From positions 1 to 39,386 of the forward strand of contig JAZRFF010000015.1 in NCBI GenBank assembly GCA_045661225.1: 39,386 nucleotides of DNA, in the 5' to 3' direction. The translations under genes and the position numbers were made by a program. This document shows positions 1 to 8,372 of this stretch, piece after piece (position 1 is the first letter of the stretch; every line of letters starts with the position of its first letter). Source of the DNA: HGM04593 sp045661225 (lineage in GTDB: Bacteria; Bacteroidota; Bacteroidia; Bacteroidales; Bacteroidaceae). The notes under the pieces were generated by a model. The model had not been told where the DNA came from. It worked only from the letters and a program-made list of their open reading frames with translations, and ran no database searches.

Positions 1-246
1 TTTAATTTCACAATGAGCATTAGCAACATCGCTGAAGGCATTGGATCTCAAGCCGCGTTTAAAATAGATGCTTCGACTTCGCTCAGCATGACATTTAAAC
101 GTTGGGTCAACTGCTATATTGTTGCTTGATTTTTTTATAAGACAACAACTTGATTACTATTGACACATACTTAACATTCAATATCGTTATTATATTCCCC
201 ATCCGCTTGCCGGCAAACCAATATTGTCACTACATAAACAATATAT
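1..246. other. Intergenic left edge, no gene seen
   Basis: No reading frame here looks like a protein and no RNA gene is recognised. The stretch at 75-92 (CTTCGACTTCGCTCAGCA) resembles low-complexity intergenic sequence that is often dispersed in bacterial genomes, but a second copy is not present in this window. The rest is AT-rich and ends in the terminator at 247-290. Confidence 0.4.
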
Positions 247-290
247 AAAAACAATCGGGAACTCACCTAAATGAATTCCCGATTGTTTTT
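247..290 (-). terminator. Intrinsic terminator of the zinc-ribbon gene
   Basis: Inverted repeat CAATCGGGAA (252-261) / TTCCCGATTG (276-285), with an inner TCA/TGA pairing and flanking A and T runs (247-251, 286-290). It lies 16 bases past the stop of the minus-strand gene ending at 306. The A/T flanks would let it work in both directions. Confidence 0.85.
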
Positions 291-305
291 ATGGTACTTT
301 TAAAT

Positions 306-1124
306 TTATTCAGCCTTTGTTGCACGGCGGATACCACGACGTTTTGTTGTTGGTGCTTCTGCCGGTTTCTCCTGCTGTACGCCTGCCAACTCAGGGTCAA
401 TCATAATACGACCACAGTTCTCGCAAACGATGATTTTCTTTCTCATACGGATATCCATCTGACGCTGTGGTGGAATCTTGCTGAAGCAACCTGCGCAAGC
501 ATCGCGCTCAACATATACGATACCAAGACCGTTGCGTGAGCTCTTGCGGATTCTCTTGAACGAAGTCAAAAGACGTGGCTCGATGTTCAATTCAAGGTCA
601 CGAGCCTGCTCGCGAAGTTTCTCCTCCTCTGCCTTTGTCTCAGAAACGATGTCATCAAGCTCCTCTTTCTTCATATCGAGGTCTTTTCTGCGCTCGTCAA
701 GCATAGCTGTAGCTCTCTCAAGCTCCTCGCTCTTCTGCTGCTCCTGGCGCTTTGCATCGTTAATTTTCTTCTCATCGTGCTCGATAACAAGACGGTTGTA
801 CTCAATCTCCTTGTTCAAGAGGTCGAACTCGCGGTTGTTGCGTACATTGTTCTGGTCCTCAGTATATTTCTCGATGTTTCTCTTAGCCTGCTCCATCTCC
901 TCACGGAAAGCAACCATATTCTCACGGATATTCTTGATATCGTTGTTGATATTCTCAAGACGTGTACCAAGACCTACAATCTCATCCTCAAGGTCCTTTA
1001 CCTCAAGAGGAAGCTCACCACGAAGAATCTTGATTGAATCAATCTGTGAAAGGATAGTCTGAAGCTCGTACAAGGTCTTCAACTTCTCTTCTACTGTGTA
1101 CTCTGCTGGATCTTTTTTTGCCAT
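306..1124 (-). CDS. Coiled-coil zinc-ribbon protein (C4-type, DUF164-like)
   Basis: This 272-residue protein is almost entirely charged heptad-rich helix from about residue 10 to 190, then a C-terminal zinc ribbon with CxxC pairs at C210/C213 and C234/C237. That order is typical of the C4-type zinc ribbon (zf-RING_7, formerly DUF164) family. Distant members have been linked to nucleic-acid or ribosome-associated roles, but no single function is established, so I assign none. The tail after residue 245 is rich in Lys, Arg, Ala and Pro and may bind nucleic acid. It lies 30 bases downstream of the nif3-like gene on the same strand and shares its promoter by inference; nif3 homologues and this family are often neighbours. 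ATG start at 1124. Confidence 0.9.
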   Translation of the reverse strand: MAKKDPAEYTVEEKLKTLYELQTILSQIDSIKILRGELPLEVKDLEDEIVGLGTRLENINNDIKNIRENMVAFREEMEQAKRNIEKYTEDQNNVRNNREFDLLNKEIEYNRLVIEHDEKKINDAKRQEQQKSEELERATAMLDERRKDLDMKKEELDDIVSETKAEEEKLREQARDLELNIEPRLLTSFKRIRKSSRNGLGIVYVERDACAGCFSKIPPQRQMDIRMRKKIIVCENCGRIMIDPELAGVQQEKPAEAPTTKRRGIRRATKAE

Positions 1125-1154
1125 TTTTGTGTGTATTTATAGTTAATGTATTTT

Positions 1155-2252
1155 TTACAGATAATTAATCGGATTTGTATTTATTGATGTCTTTATCACT
1201 TTCAAATCAGGATAAGCCCCACGAATTATATCGTTGAAAACATCCATGGTAAACTGCTCGCTTTCGTAGTGTCCTATTACAGCAAACAGGATTTTTCTGT
1301 CGTAATTGAAGAGGTCGTGATAACGCGCCTCGCCTGTTATATACACCTGCGCGCCGGCAGAAATGGCAGCATCGGCAAATGACGCACCCGAACCGCCACA
1401 CAAGGCAACACGTTTTACCTTGTTACCCGAGAGTGATGTATGACGAACACTGCCCACCGCAAACTTCTCCTTAACTTCTGCCAAGAAATCCAATTCATCG
1501 CGTTCCGCAGGCAAATCACCTACAACGCCAAGCCCTACACTATCCCACGAATTTTTCAAAGGGTAAATATCGTATGCCGGTTCCTCATACGGATGGACCT
1601 TCAACAACGCAGAGATAACCTTATTCATAAGATATGCAGGCAGCACTGTATCTATACGTACCTCGTTCTCCTTATGCAACTCACCAACCTCACCGCAGAA
1701 AGGATTACACCCTTCGTTTGCCTTGAACGTGCCATATCCCTCTACATTATAACTGCAAGAGCCATAATTGCCTATATTACCGCATCCGGTAGCAAAAAGA
1801 GCCTCACGAAGCATATCCGCCTGTGCCACAGGAACATAAACAGACAATTTAAGCAATGCATCGGTCTTGGGAACAAGTATGCGTACATTCTGCAACCCGA
1901 GCTTCTCGGCAATACGATAATTGACACCGCCGGGCACACTGTCCATATTGGTATGCGAAGCATATAAGGCAATACCATTCGCCATAGCCTTTAGAATACA
2001 GCGTTCGACATAATTGGCACCGGTGATACGTTTAAGCGAAGAGAATATGAGCGGATGATGAGACACAATGAGATTGCACCCTGACGCTACGGCTTCATCA
2101 ATAACTTCCTCCGTCACATCAAGACACAATAAAACCCCTGTAACTTCCGCTTCTGTCAATCCAATTTGCAAGCCGGAATTATCAAATCCTTCCTGCAACG
2201 GCAGAGGCGCGAACATTTCAAGGGCATTCGCTATATCCTTTATCTTTACCAA
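1155..2252 (-). CDS. Nif3-like dinuclear metal-centre protein
   Basis: 365 residues, the long form of the Nif3/YbgI family with a central insert (about residues 125-230) between two halves that build the metal site. Ligand motifs are visible: VSHHP (H65, H66), SHTNMD (H100, D104) and, near the C terminus, GHYESE. Members form hexameric toroids with two metal ions per subunit and are often annotated as GTP cyclohydrolase I type 2; the physiological reaction is unsettled. The start is a TTG at 2250-2252. An in-frame TAA lies shortly upstream, no ATG precedes residue 13, and the conserved N terminus (KIKDI..LE..APLPLQE.FDNSGLQ) begins right here. A strong promoter match lies about 25-55 bases upstream. 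Confidence 0.93.
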   Translation of the reverse strand: MVKIKDIANALEMFAPLPLQEGFDNSGLQIGLTEAEVTGVLLCLDVTEEVIDEAVASGCNLIVSHHPLIFSSLKRITGANYVERCILKAMANGIALYASHTNMDSVPGGVNYRIAEKLGLQNVRILVPKTDALLKLSVYVPVAQADMLREALFATGCGNIGNYGSCSYNVEGYGTFKANEGCNPFCGEVGELHKENEVRIDTVLPAYLMNKVISALLKVHPYEEPAYDIYPLKNSWDSVGLGVVGDLPAERDELDFLAEVKEKFAVGSVRHTSLSGNKVKRVALCGGSGASFADAAISAGAQVYITGEARYHDLFNYDRKILFAVIGHYESEQFTMDVFNDIIRGAYPDLKVIKTSINTNPINYL

Positions 2253-2276
2253 ATTGATATAAGGTTATTCCATCTG

Positions 2277-2307
2277 CGAAGATACGAATATTTTTTTATT
2301 CTGCAAA
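2277..2307 (-). promoter_or_regulatory. Bacteroidota-type promoter of the nif3-zinc ribbon unit
   Basis: Minus strand reads TTTG (2304-2307), 19 bases, TATCTTCG (2277-2284). This fits the -33 TTTG / -7 TAnnTTTG consensus of the Bacteroidota primary sigma factor with one C for T. The distance to the TTG start at 2252 leaves a short leader. Confidence 0.75.
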
Positions 2308-2311
2308 ATTG

Positions 2312-2354
2312 AAATAACGGATGGTGGCTAAAAAATAGCCACCATCCGTTATTT
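2312..2354. terminator. Terminator after malY-like gene
   Basis: Perfect 19-bp inverted repeat (2312-2330 and 2336-2354) with a five-base A loop and AAAT/ATTT ends. It is 17 bases past the stop of the gene ending at 2371 on the minus strand and abuts the next promoter. Confidence 0.85.
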
Positions 2355-2370
2355 TTCATTAAGCATTTAC

Positions 2371-3546
2371 TCAACAAGAGATTTTGTCGTAAGCTGCTTT
2401 TATCTGATTGAGGGCTTTCTCAAGCACTGAACGTGGACAACCGAGGTTCATGCGCATATAGCCGGAACCTTGTTCGCCGAACATTGCGCCGTCGTTCATA
2501 CCCACCTTTGCTTCGCGGATGAAGAATTCAACAAGCTCATCATGAGGCAAGCCCAAGCCGCGTGCATCGAGGAATACAAGATATGATGCCTGAGGGCGTA
2601 TCATACCCATCTTTGGCATGTTATCCTTCAAGTACTGCTCCATGAAGTCGATATTCGCCTCTACATATTCAAGCATCTGCTCCAGCCATTCTTCGCCTTG
2701 CTCGTATGCCGTAGCAACAGGACCTGTCGCAAACACATGAGCTGTATCAAGCTCGCTCTTGCGAAGGAATTCATGATACTGATGGCGTATATCTGCGTTC
2801 GGGATAATATGGTATGAACTCTTAAGACCTGCAATGTTGAATGTCTTGCTTGCTGCCATAAAGGTGATACAAATATCCTTAGCCTTATCGCAACATGTGG
2901 CAAATGGAACATGTTTATAGCCTTTGAGTGCCATATCGCAGTGTATCTCGTCGCTTATCACGAGTACATTGTATTTTGCACAAATTTCACACATACGTGC
3001 GAGTTCTTCTTTTTTCCACACGCGACCGCCGGGGTTGTGTGGGTTACAGAGCAGGAACAGCTTGCAATCCTTAACCTTTTCCTCGAACTCGACAAAATCA
3101 ATCTCGAACTGACCGTCAACAAGCTTGAGAGGGTTCATCACAAGTGTACGCTCAAGGTCGTGAGTAACATGATGGTATGGATGATATACAGGTGGCTGAA
3201 TCATTACTTTGTCACCAACCTTGGTAAAGCACTGCAAAGCGAATGAGATTGCAGGCACGATACCGCCTACAAAGCCTATTTCCTCGTCGTTGATTTCCCA
3301 ACCATAACGGCGAGACACCCAACTGCGGATAGCCGGCTTCCATCGTCTGCAGCAATAGCTATAACCAAGCAGTTCGTGGTCAAGACGCTTGCGTATTGCA
3401 TTCACGATAAAATCGGGAGTCTTGAAATCCATATCTGCAATCCACATCGGCAGAATCTCTTCTGTGCCGAAAATCTCCATTACATTGTCGTACTTCAAGC
3501 AATCAGTGTGCTTACGAGGTACAATCTCGTCAAAATTGTATTTCAT
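2371..3546 (-). CDS. MalY/PatB-type PLP cystathionine beta-lyase / aminotransferase
   Basis: 391 residues, the usual length of the MalY/PatB branch of fold-type I aminotransferases. Visible signatures are NPHNPGGRVW (N168-W177), the PLP-contacting Asp in VISDEIH (D199) and the Schiff-base lysine in ASKTFNIAGL (K234). MalY/PatB enzymes cleave C-S bonds of cystathionine or cysteine conjugates, releasing pyruvate, ammonia and a thiol. They act in the cytoplasm. The gene starts with ATG one base after the stop of the ABC ATPase gene, so it is the last gene of a tight three-gene operon closed by a terminator. Substrate cannot be read from sequence; methionine pathway or thiol release are both possible. 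Confidence 0.9.
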   Translation of the reverse strand: MKYNFDEIVPRKHTDCLKYDNVMEIFGTEEILPMWIADMDFKTPDFIVNAIRKRLDHELLGYSYCCRRWKPAIRSWVSRRYGWEINDEEIGFVGGIVPAISFALQCFTKVGDKVMIQPPVYHPYHHVTHDLERTLVMNPLKLVDGQFEIDFVEFEEKVKDCKLFLLCNPHNPGGRVWKKEELARMCEICAKYNVLVISDEIHCDMALKGYKHVPFATCCDKAKDICITFMAASKTFNIAGLKSSYHIIPNADIRHQYHEFLRKSELDTAHVFATGPVATAYEQGEEWLEQMLEYVEANIDFMEQYLKDNMPKMGMIRPQASYLVFLDARGLGLPHDELVEFFIREAKVGMNDGAMFGEQGSGYMRMNLGCPRSVLEKALNQIKAAYDKISC

Positions 3547-3547
3547 C

Positions 3548-4330
3548 TTATGTTTCTGTTATTACTATTCTGTTGTTTTCCCTGTCATATACAACGCCGT
3601 CACTATTGATGAAACGTTGCAAAGCTCCATTGTCGTACAAATCGGTGACACAGCCTTCGTGCATGACACCATCGGACAAAAGCCATATCCTGTCGGCAAA
3701 TCTTATTGCAAGTTCAATATCGTGCGTAGATACAAGTATCGCCTTTTGGTTTTGCTGTGCAAGTTTCTTTAACGTGCGGAAAAGGTTGACCTTACTGCCA
3801 AAATCGAGGAAAGCCGTAGGCTCATCAAGCAGTATCAAGGATGTCTCTTGTGCAAGAGCCTTTGCTATCATGCATTTTTGCCTTTCTCCATCGCTCAATG
3901 ATGTTGACAGTCGGTTTTCAAATCCACGTACTCCCATCAATTCCATGGCATCATTGACAATTCCGTTATCATTGCCACTCATTCTGCCAAGGAAATTTGT
4001 ATATGGCGTTCGTCCCAATGAAACAAGTTCCCTCACAGTCAATGGCGCAGGCTCTGCAGATGTCAACACCATAGCCAATTCTTTTGCAACGTCGTTCGGC
4101 GACATCTCTGCCATATTTCTGCCGTTACATTCTATTGTTCCGGTCAGTGGTTTCTGGAAAGCCGACAATGTACGCAGAAGCGTTGATTTTCCGGCACCAT
4201 TCTTGCCTATCAAGGCAACAAGTTCGCCACAATGCAACGACGCATCGATACCGTCAACAACATGTGTTGTCTTTTTTCCGGTTCTGTACCCTATCGATGC
4301 ATTGTTGATTGTCAGCGTTTTTTTCATCAT
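3548..4330 (-). CDS. FecE/BtuD-like ABC transporter ATP-binding protein (orphan)
   Basis: About 260 residues with all ABC ATPase motifs: Walker A GKNGAGKST (residues 42-50), signature LSDGERQ, Walker B LILLDEPTAFLD and the switch STHDIEL. The order and spacing match the FecE/BtuD/FhuC group that drives import of iron complexes, haem or cobalamin. No permease or binding protein lies nearby, so a partner must be encoded elsewhere, or the protein serves another role. The start chosen is the ATG at 4328-4330, which overlaps the upstream stop as ATGA, the usual sign of translational coupling. A second ATG follows at once, and an in-frame start at 4345 lies inside the upstream gene and is less likely. 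Substrate is inferred from family only. Confidence 0.88.
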   Translation of the reverse strand: MMKKTLTINNASIGYRTGKKTTHVVDGIDASLHCGELVALIGKNGAGKSTLLRTLSAFQKPLTGTIECNGRNMAEMSPNDVAKELAMVLTSAEPAPLTVRELVSLGRTPYTNFLGRMSGNDNGIVNDAMELMGVRGFENRLSTSLSDGERQKCMIAKALAQETSLILLDEPTAFLDFGSKVNLFRTLKKLAQQNQKAILVSTHDIELAIRFADRIWLLSDGVMHEGCVTDLYDNGALQRFINSDGVVYDRENNRIVITET

Positions 4331-5628
4331 TTGTATTGCATCCACTCATTCAACTGCTCAAGAATCTCATCACGCATCTTTTCGGGCATATTCAGGATTC
4401 TTGCAGTGTGGCTGCCGCCGGGCTGTATGAATATCTTTATATTCTCTTTGTTACGGTCGCGCAACCATGTAACACCGCTTGCTGTCCATGGATCGACTTC
4501 ACCATAAATCATTATTGCCTTAGGGTCGTTCTCTGTGTAATAGTCGGTAACAAAACGGTAGTTGCTGTCATCGAACTTGACATCGGCAAACTCCTCGGTG
4601 AGAAGAACGCGCTTCAAATAACCTTCTACCTCCTCAGCATTCACATATTTGTGGAAAGGCTCGATGTTGTAACCATAGTATCCGAAATCCTTTACAGCCT
4701 GAACAAAGAACGATTCAATCTTGTTCTCTGCAGCAAAATAGTCAGGACCACACATCTTAATGAAATAGTCGAAAAGTACCTTGTCCTCTGAATTAAGCGC
4801 AGGAATAGTGCTTACCGGTGTACCCCACTGCCACATTGAGAACTGATACTCAAGTACAAGCAAATCGTATATTGTAGATGTGGGAACACGGAAGATTAGG
4901 TCTTTTTCAAGGCAGTATGCATCAAAAAGAGGCATCATACGCTCTTTGCGCTCGAACATTTCGGTCTGATATGCACGGATAGCATCGCGGTTGGCTTTTG
5001 TTGATACCTGCTCAAGGAACGATTCGTGACGACCATCCTCAACAGCACAGCTCAAAGGACCTACGTATGGCACTGATACATCAAGGTCCTCGGGATAATA
5101 TGCACGCAGGAAGATTGATGTAGAACCACCCTTGCTGATACCTGTAGAAGCCCATTTTTTGTTATAGTAAGGCTTGAACGAGGTGATTATATTATGATAA
5201 TCGACCATAGAATTTGCAACTGTAAGATACTCCCAATTGCATGGCTCAGGCATTGAACCTGAGAAATAACGGTACTCAACAAAAAGCATGTTGGCATCCA
5301 TAATCTTTGTCAACTCCTCCATATATTTAGGATTCTTGAAAGCATAGTCACCACCATAGCCCTCGGTTACCACAACAACAGGACGGTCATAACCGCGGTG
5401 ACCGAGCATTACACGCTGTTCGAATGTTCCTGCAGCAGGATTGTTAGGATCGAGCAGCTGTGTTATCTTCATAAGATAGTATTGGCGTGTAGTATCAGCC
5501 TTTTCTATTTTCTCATAGCTGCTTACAGCCTTGATTTTCTTGAGCATCTGCTCAACTTCGTTTTTCTGTGCAGTAGCAAAAAGCACCACGAACAACAATG
5601 ACAAAAGTGTAAAGAATCTTTTATTCAT
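4327..5628 (-). CDS. Secreted serine peptidase, S37 (PS-10)-like
   Basis: 433 residues with an N-terminal signal peptide (MNKRFFTLLSLLFVVLFATA, cleavage probably before Q21). The body is alpha/beta-hydrolase-like with nucleophile motif G-I-S165-K-G and a C-terminal acid and base in GEVDPW (D379) and GGSHTARI (H407). These features fit the PS-10 peptidases of family S37, first known as Streptomyces tripeptidyl aminopeptidases; S28 is the nearest alternative. It is probably exported to the periplasm, where it would trim peptides from the N terminus. It is first in an operon with an ABC ATPase (4-base overlap) and a C-S lyase. ATG start at 5628. Confidence 0.82.
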   Translation of the reverse strand: MNKRFFTLLSLLFVVLFATAQKNEVEQMLKKIKAVSSYEKIEKADTTRQYYLMKITQLLDPNNPAAGTFEQRVMLGHRGYDRPVVVVTEGYGGDYAFKNPKYMEELTKIMDANMLFVEYRYFSGSMPEPCNWEYLTVANSMVDYHNIITSFKPYYNKKWASTGISKGGSTSIFLRAYYPEDLDVSVPYVGPLSCAVEDGRHESFLEQVSTKANRDAIRAYQTEMFERKERMMPLFDAYCLEKDLIFRVPTSTIYDLLVLEYQFSMWQWGTPVSTIPALNSEDKVLFDYFIKMCGPDYFAAENKIESFFVQAVKDFGYYGYNIEPFHKYVNAEEVEGYLKRVLLTEEFADVKFDDSNYRFVTDYYTENDPKAIMIYGEVDPWTASGVTWLRDRNKENIKIFIQPGGSHTARILNMPEKMRDEILEQLNEWMQYK

Positions 5629-5671
5629 AATATTTAAGGTTTATCTCTTTTATAAACTTTTCTAACAGATG

Positions 5672-5703
5672 CAAATTTAATACAACTTAAGAGTAATGCC
5701 AAA
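5672..5703 (-). promoter_or_regulatory. Promoter of the S37-ABC-MalY operon
   Basis: Minus strand TTTG (5700-5703), 20-base spacer, TAAATTTG (5672-5679), a full match to the Bacteroidota -7 consensus. The predicted start leaves a leader of about 35-40 bases before the ATG at 5628. Confidence 0.65.
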
Positions 5704-5707
5704 TTAT

Positions 5708-5755
5708 TAAATGATAAAAAAAGGATGTGTCGCCACATCCTTTTTTATCATTTAA
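5708..5755. terminator. Terminator after nagB
   Basis: Inverted repeat with core GGATGTG (5723-5729) / CACATCC (5734-5740), a TCGC loop, and long A (5716-5722) and T (5741-5746) runs extending into TGAT/ATCA. It lies just past the nagB stop at 5769 on the minus strand. Confidence 0.85.
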
Positions 5756-5768
5756 TATATATTTCTTT

Positions 5769-6575
5769 TTACTTGTAAGCTGGCTCGAGGTTGTTGCGCT
5801 CGATATCCTTGAAGTAATTTACAGTACCAACCTTCAACTCTGCAGTAGCCGCATCGTCGCAAACGATGATACCGCTGCGGTGCATCTGAAGAACGCTGAT
5901 AGTCCACATCTGTGTTACGTTACCCTCAACAGCGTGGTAGAGAGCCAGAGCCTTGTTGTGACCGTTAACAAGGATAAGAACCTCTTTTGCATCCATAACA
6001 GTACCGACACCTACTGTAACAGCAGTCTTTGGAACCTTGTTGATGTCGTTGTCAAAGAAACGAGAGTTTGCAATGATTGTATCGGTGGTCAATGTCTTGA
6101 TACGTGTGCGTGAAGCGAGTGAAGAACCCGGCTCGTTGAATGCAATGTGACCATCGGGACCGATACCGCCGAGGAAAAGGTCGATACCGCCATAAGACTT
6201 AATCTTCTCTTCGTAACGTGCGCACTCTGCTACAAGATCCTCGGCATTGCCATTGAGGATATTTACATTCTCCTTCTTTACATCGACGTGGCTGAAGAAA
6301 TTGTTCCACATAAATGAATGGTAGCTCTCGGGGTGCTCTTCGGGAAGGCCTACATACTCGTCCATATTGAATGTAACAACATTCTGGAAACTTACGACAC
6401 CGCGGTTGTAGAGGTTAATAAGTTCCTTGTATGTACCAAGAGGAGTACCGCCTGTAGGAAGACCAAGAACAAAAGGTCTGTCGGCTGTAGGTTTAAAATC
6501 ATTGATTTTCTTTGCTACATAAGATGCAGCCCAGCAAGATAGCTGCTGGTAATTGGGTTGAATAATTAAACGCAT
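5769..6575 (-). CDS. nagB: Glucosamine-6-phosphate deaminase
   Basis: 268 residues, the standard NagB length. It converts glucosamine-6-phosphate to fructose-6-phosphate and ammonia, the step that moves amino sugars into glycolysis. The catalytic set falls at the same numbers as in the E. coli enzyme: D72 (FNMDEYVG), D141 and H143 (GIGPDGHIAFNEPG) and E148. The phosphate-binding loop LPTGGTPLGTY is at residues 39-49. It is cytoplasmic. The gene follows the GH43-like lipoprotein gene by 12 bases and is probably co-transcribed, then ends in a strong terminator. ATG start at 6575. Confidence 0.97.
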   Translation of the reverse strand: MRLIIQPNYQQLSCWAASYVAKKINDFKPTADRPFVLGLPTGGTPLGTYKELINLYNRGVVSFQNVVTFNMDEYVGLPEEHPESYHSFMWNNFFSHVDVKKENVNILNGNAEDLVAECARYEEKIKSYGGIDLFLGGIGPDGHIAFNEPGSSLASRTRIKTLTTDTIIANSRFFDNDINKVPKTAVTVGVGTVMDAKEVLILVNGHNKALALYHAVEGNVTQMWTISVLQMHRSGIIVCDDAATAELKVGTVNYFKDIERNNLEPAYK

Positions 6576-6587
6576 AATAGTTAATAT

Positions 6588-7565
6588 TTAAAAATTATAG
6601 TATCCTATTTTTTTTAATTTATCAAACTGTGAATCCATCTTTACAAACTGCGGCACAAATTTCTTCACACCGTTTATTACAGTATCTTTATGCACTGTCA
6701 TTACAAGCGTACCATCGTAGTCGGTAAAAAGCGACGCTCCTCCGACGTTTCCACGCATCAGGGGCTCTGTCTCAACCACCCAAGGACCATTCAGCCAATG
6801 CCCCATTGTCATTGCTGTGTACGCAACGCCAACGACACTCTCGTCGCCCATATTTGCCGTAAAAAGCAAACCTCCAAGGCCTGTTTCGGTCACAAACAAG
6901 AACGGAGACTCAAGCTTGCTTGGCCGAGCAGTGCCCTGCCATTCAACAGTAGACGCTTTGAGCATTGCGTAAGGTTCTCCTAATCTATAAGAAAAATCCT
7001 TTCCGAAGCGTATTATTTCAAGCGTCGGCTCATTGTTCTTTGCCGTATTGTTGGCGTAAATCATATAACCGAGATTCTGCTCGTCGGTACAGATTGTTGG
7101 CGTATATGCAACATCGTCCAAGTCCAACGGGTAGTATTCTGTGTCTATAACACGGTAAGGACCGGTTATTGAGTCGGCTACAAGCGCAATACACGAGATT
7201 GTATCGCCGACAAACGACGCTGTATAATAATATTTACCCTTATATTCGGCAATTTCGGGCGCCACAACCGTATCAACATTTCCCGGCCACGAATCGTTGT
7301 CAACACAAACAACATTATACGGACCGTTCCACAGTTTCATATCATCACTTGTCCACATATAACCGCCATCGCCGACCATATAATAACTGTCACTCCTGCG
7401 GTCATACACGACAAAAGGGTTTTTAATATCCATAGTATCAACATCTGCACTCCTAACCGGAGAGCCATCGGGAGTAGCAAGAGCCCACTCTTTATTCTTC
7501 TCGTTTCCTGTAGAGCAGGAAAAAACCGACAGCATCAACAAACACAGAAAAATAAAATTTTTCAC
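6588..7565 (-). CDS. GH43-like beta-propeller lipoprotein, catalytic residues diverged
   Basis: 325 residues. The N terminus is a lipoprotein signal with the lipobox cysteine at C17 (VFSC), so it is likely anchored to a membrane facing the periplasm or cell surface. Repeated units such as DIKNPFVVYD, APEIAEYKGKYYYTAS and LESPFLFVTETG are the blades of a five-bladed propeller like glycoside hydrolase family 43. The candidate general acid is kept (E219), but the base Asp normally in the first-blade RDP motif is N49, and the pKa-tuning Asp normally before Pro in the third motif is T155. It may bind glycans rather than cleave them, or use a different site. The start is a GTG at 7563-7565. nagB follows by 12 bases, suggesting an amino-sugar context; this is inference. 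Confidence 0.75.
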   Translation of the reverse strand: MKNFIFLCLLMLSVFSCSTGNEKNKEWALATPDGSPVRSADVDTMDIKNPFVVYDRRSDSYYMVGDGGYMWTSDDMKLWNGPYNVVCVDNDSWPGNVDTVVAPEIAEYKGKYYYTASFVGDTISCIALVADSITGPYRVIDTEYYPLDLDDVAYTPTICTDEQNLGYMIYANNTAKNNEPTLEIIRFGKDFSYRLGEPYAMLKASTVEWQGTARPSKLESPFLFVTETGLGGLLFTANMGDESVVGVAYTAMTMGHWLNGPWVVETEPLMRGNVGGASLFTDYDGTLVMTVHKDTVINGVKKFVPQFVKMDSQFDKLKKIGYYNF

Positions 7566-7760
7566 CCTAATAGATATTTATTTGTAAAGATAAGCATTTT
7601 TAAATTAACGAAACAAGCAAAAAGCGAAGAAAAGCAATTTATTTTAAGAAAAGATTCAAAGAGCAGCGTGTGAGTATTGATTTTATATTTTATAGCGCAT
7701 TACTCAAAACAATTAAAGTAGAGTTTTTTGTTTTAATATAAAATTCAAAATCCAGCAGAT
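7566..7760. other. Divergent intergenic region
   Basis: This AT-rich spacer separates the divergent GH43-like and DUF4251 genes and should hold both promoters. A TATCTTTA box on the minus strand (7585-7592) is a plausible -7 for the GH43-like gene, without a well-spaced -33. I could not pick a convincing plus-strand promoter. Confidence 0.35.
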
Positions 7761-8372
7761 ATGAAGACAACAAGAATCTTATTTATCACATTGAGCCTAT
7801 TGTGTACAATGCCTATGTTGCTTTTTGCACAGGAGAAAAAGATGACTCGCAAGGAAAAGGAAGCCGCGTGGCGCGCTGAACGTCTAAAAAAACGCGCGCA
7901 GGAAGAACGGCTGCAAATGCTCAACGACTCCATTGAGTATGTTCAAGCCATTGAAGCCATCAAGAACGGAAGTTGGGCACTTGAAGCATCGAACATTACA
8001 TTCGCCAACGGAGTAACTCGGTTTGTAACACAGAGTACCAACTTTGTATCGGTAAACAACGGCAATGCTGTTGTACAAACCGCGTTCAACAACAGTAATA
8101 TAAATTCGCCCAACGGATTAGGCGGGGTTACTCTTGAGGGACGTATCACAAGCGAAGAGATACAATTTGACCACGAGGGTAACGTGTATTACAACTACAC
8201 AATACAGGGTAGCGACATTCAGGCAACCGTCAGTGTTGTGGTTACAGCCCACAGCAACCAGGCAACAGCAACCGTCAGCCCAATTTACAATAACCTTCAA
8301 ATGCAGTTGAGCGGTTATATTTACCCTTATAATTCGGCCGGTATATTCGAAGGCACATCGGGGTTCTACTGA
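7761..8372 (+). CDS. DUF4251 secreted protein, ending at an in-frame TGA
   Basis: 203 residues up to the first stop. A signal peptide (cleavage near FA-Q24) is followed by a charged helical linker (about 25-60) and a beta-rich region (about 65-200) with the pattern of DUF4251, a Bacteroidales family of unknown function. The protein is presumably periplasmic or on the outer membrane. The stop is TGA at 8370-8372 with C as the next base. The same frame then stays open for 56 codons with clearly non-random Pro/Arg/Phe content, to a TAA at 8541-8543. The gene may therefore be a full-length frame of 7761-8543 broken by a nonsense change, a sequencing error or a read-through stop. ATG start. Confidence 0.8.
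   Translation: MKTTRILFITLSLLCTMPMLLFAQEKKMTRKEKEAAWRAERLKKRAQEERLQMLNDSIEYVQAIEAIKNGSWALEASNITFANGVTRFVTQSTNFVSVNNGNAVVQTAFNNSNINSPNGLGGVTLEGRITSEEIQFDHEGNVYYNYTIQGSDIQATVSVVVTAHSNQATATVSPIYNNLQMQLSGYIYPYNSAGIFEGTSGFY

Noticed and set aside
8370..8372. Genome-wide recoding of TGA as an amino acid
   Set aside because: TGA is a normal stop in this window, for example at 4327-4329 with coupled translation of the next gene, so any read-through would be local.
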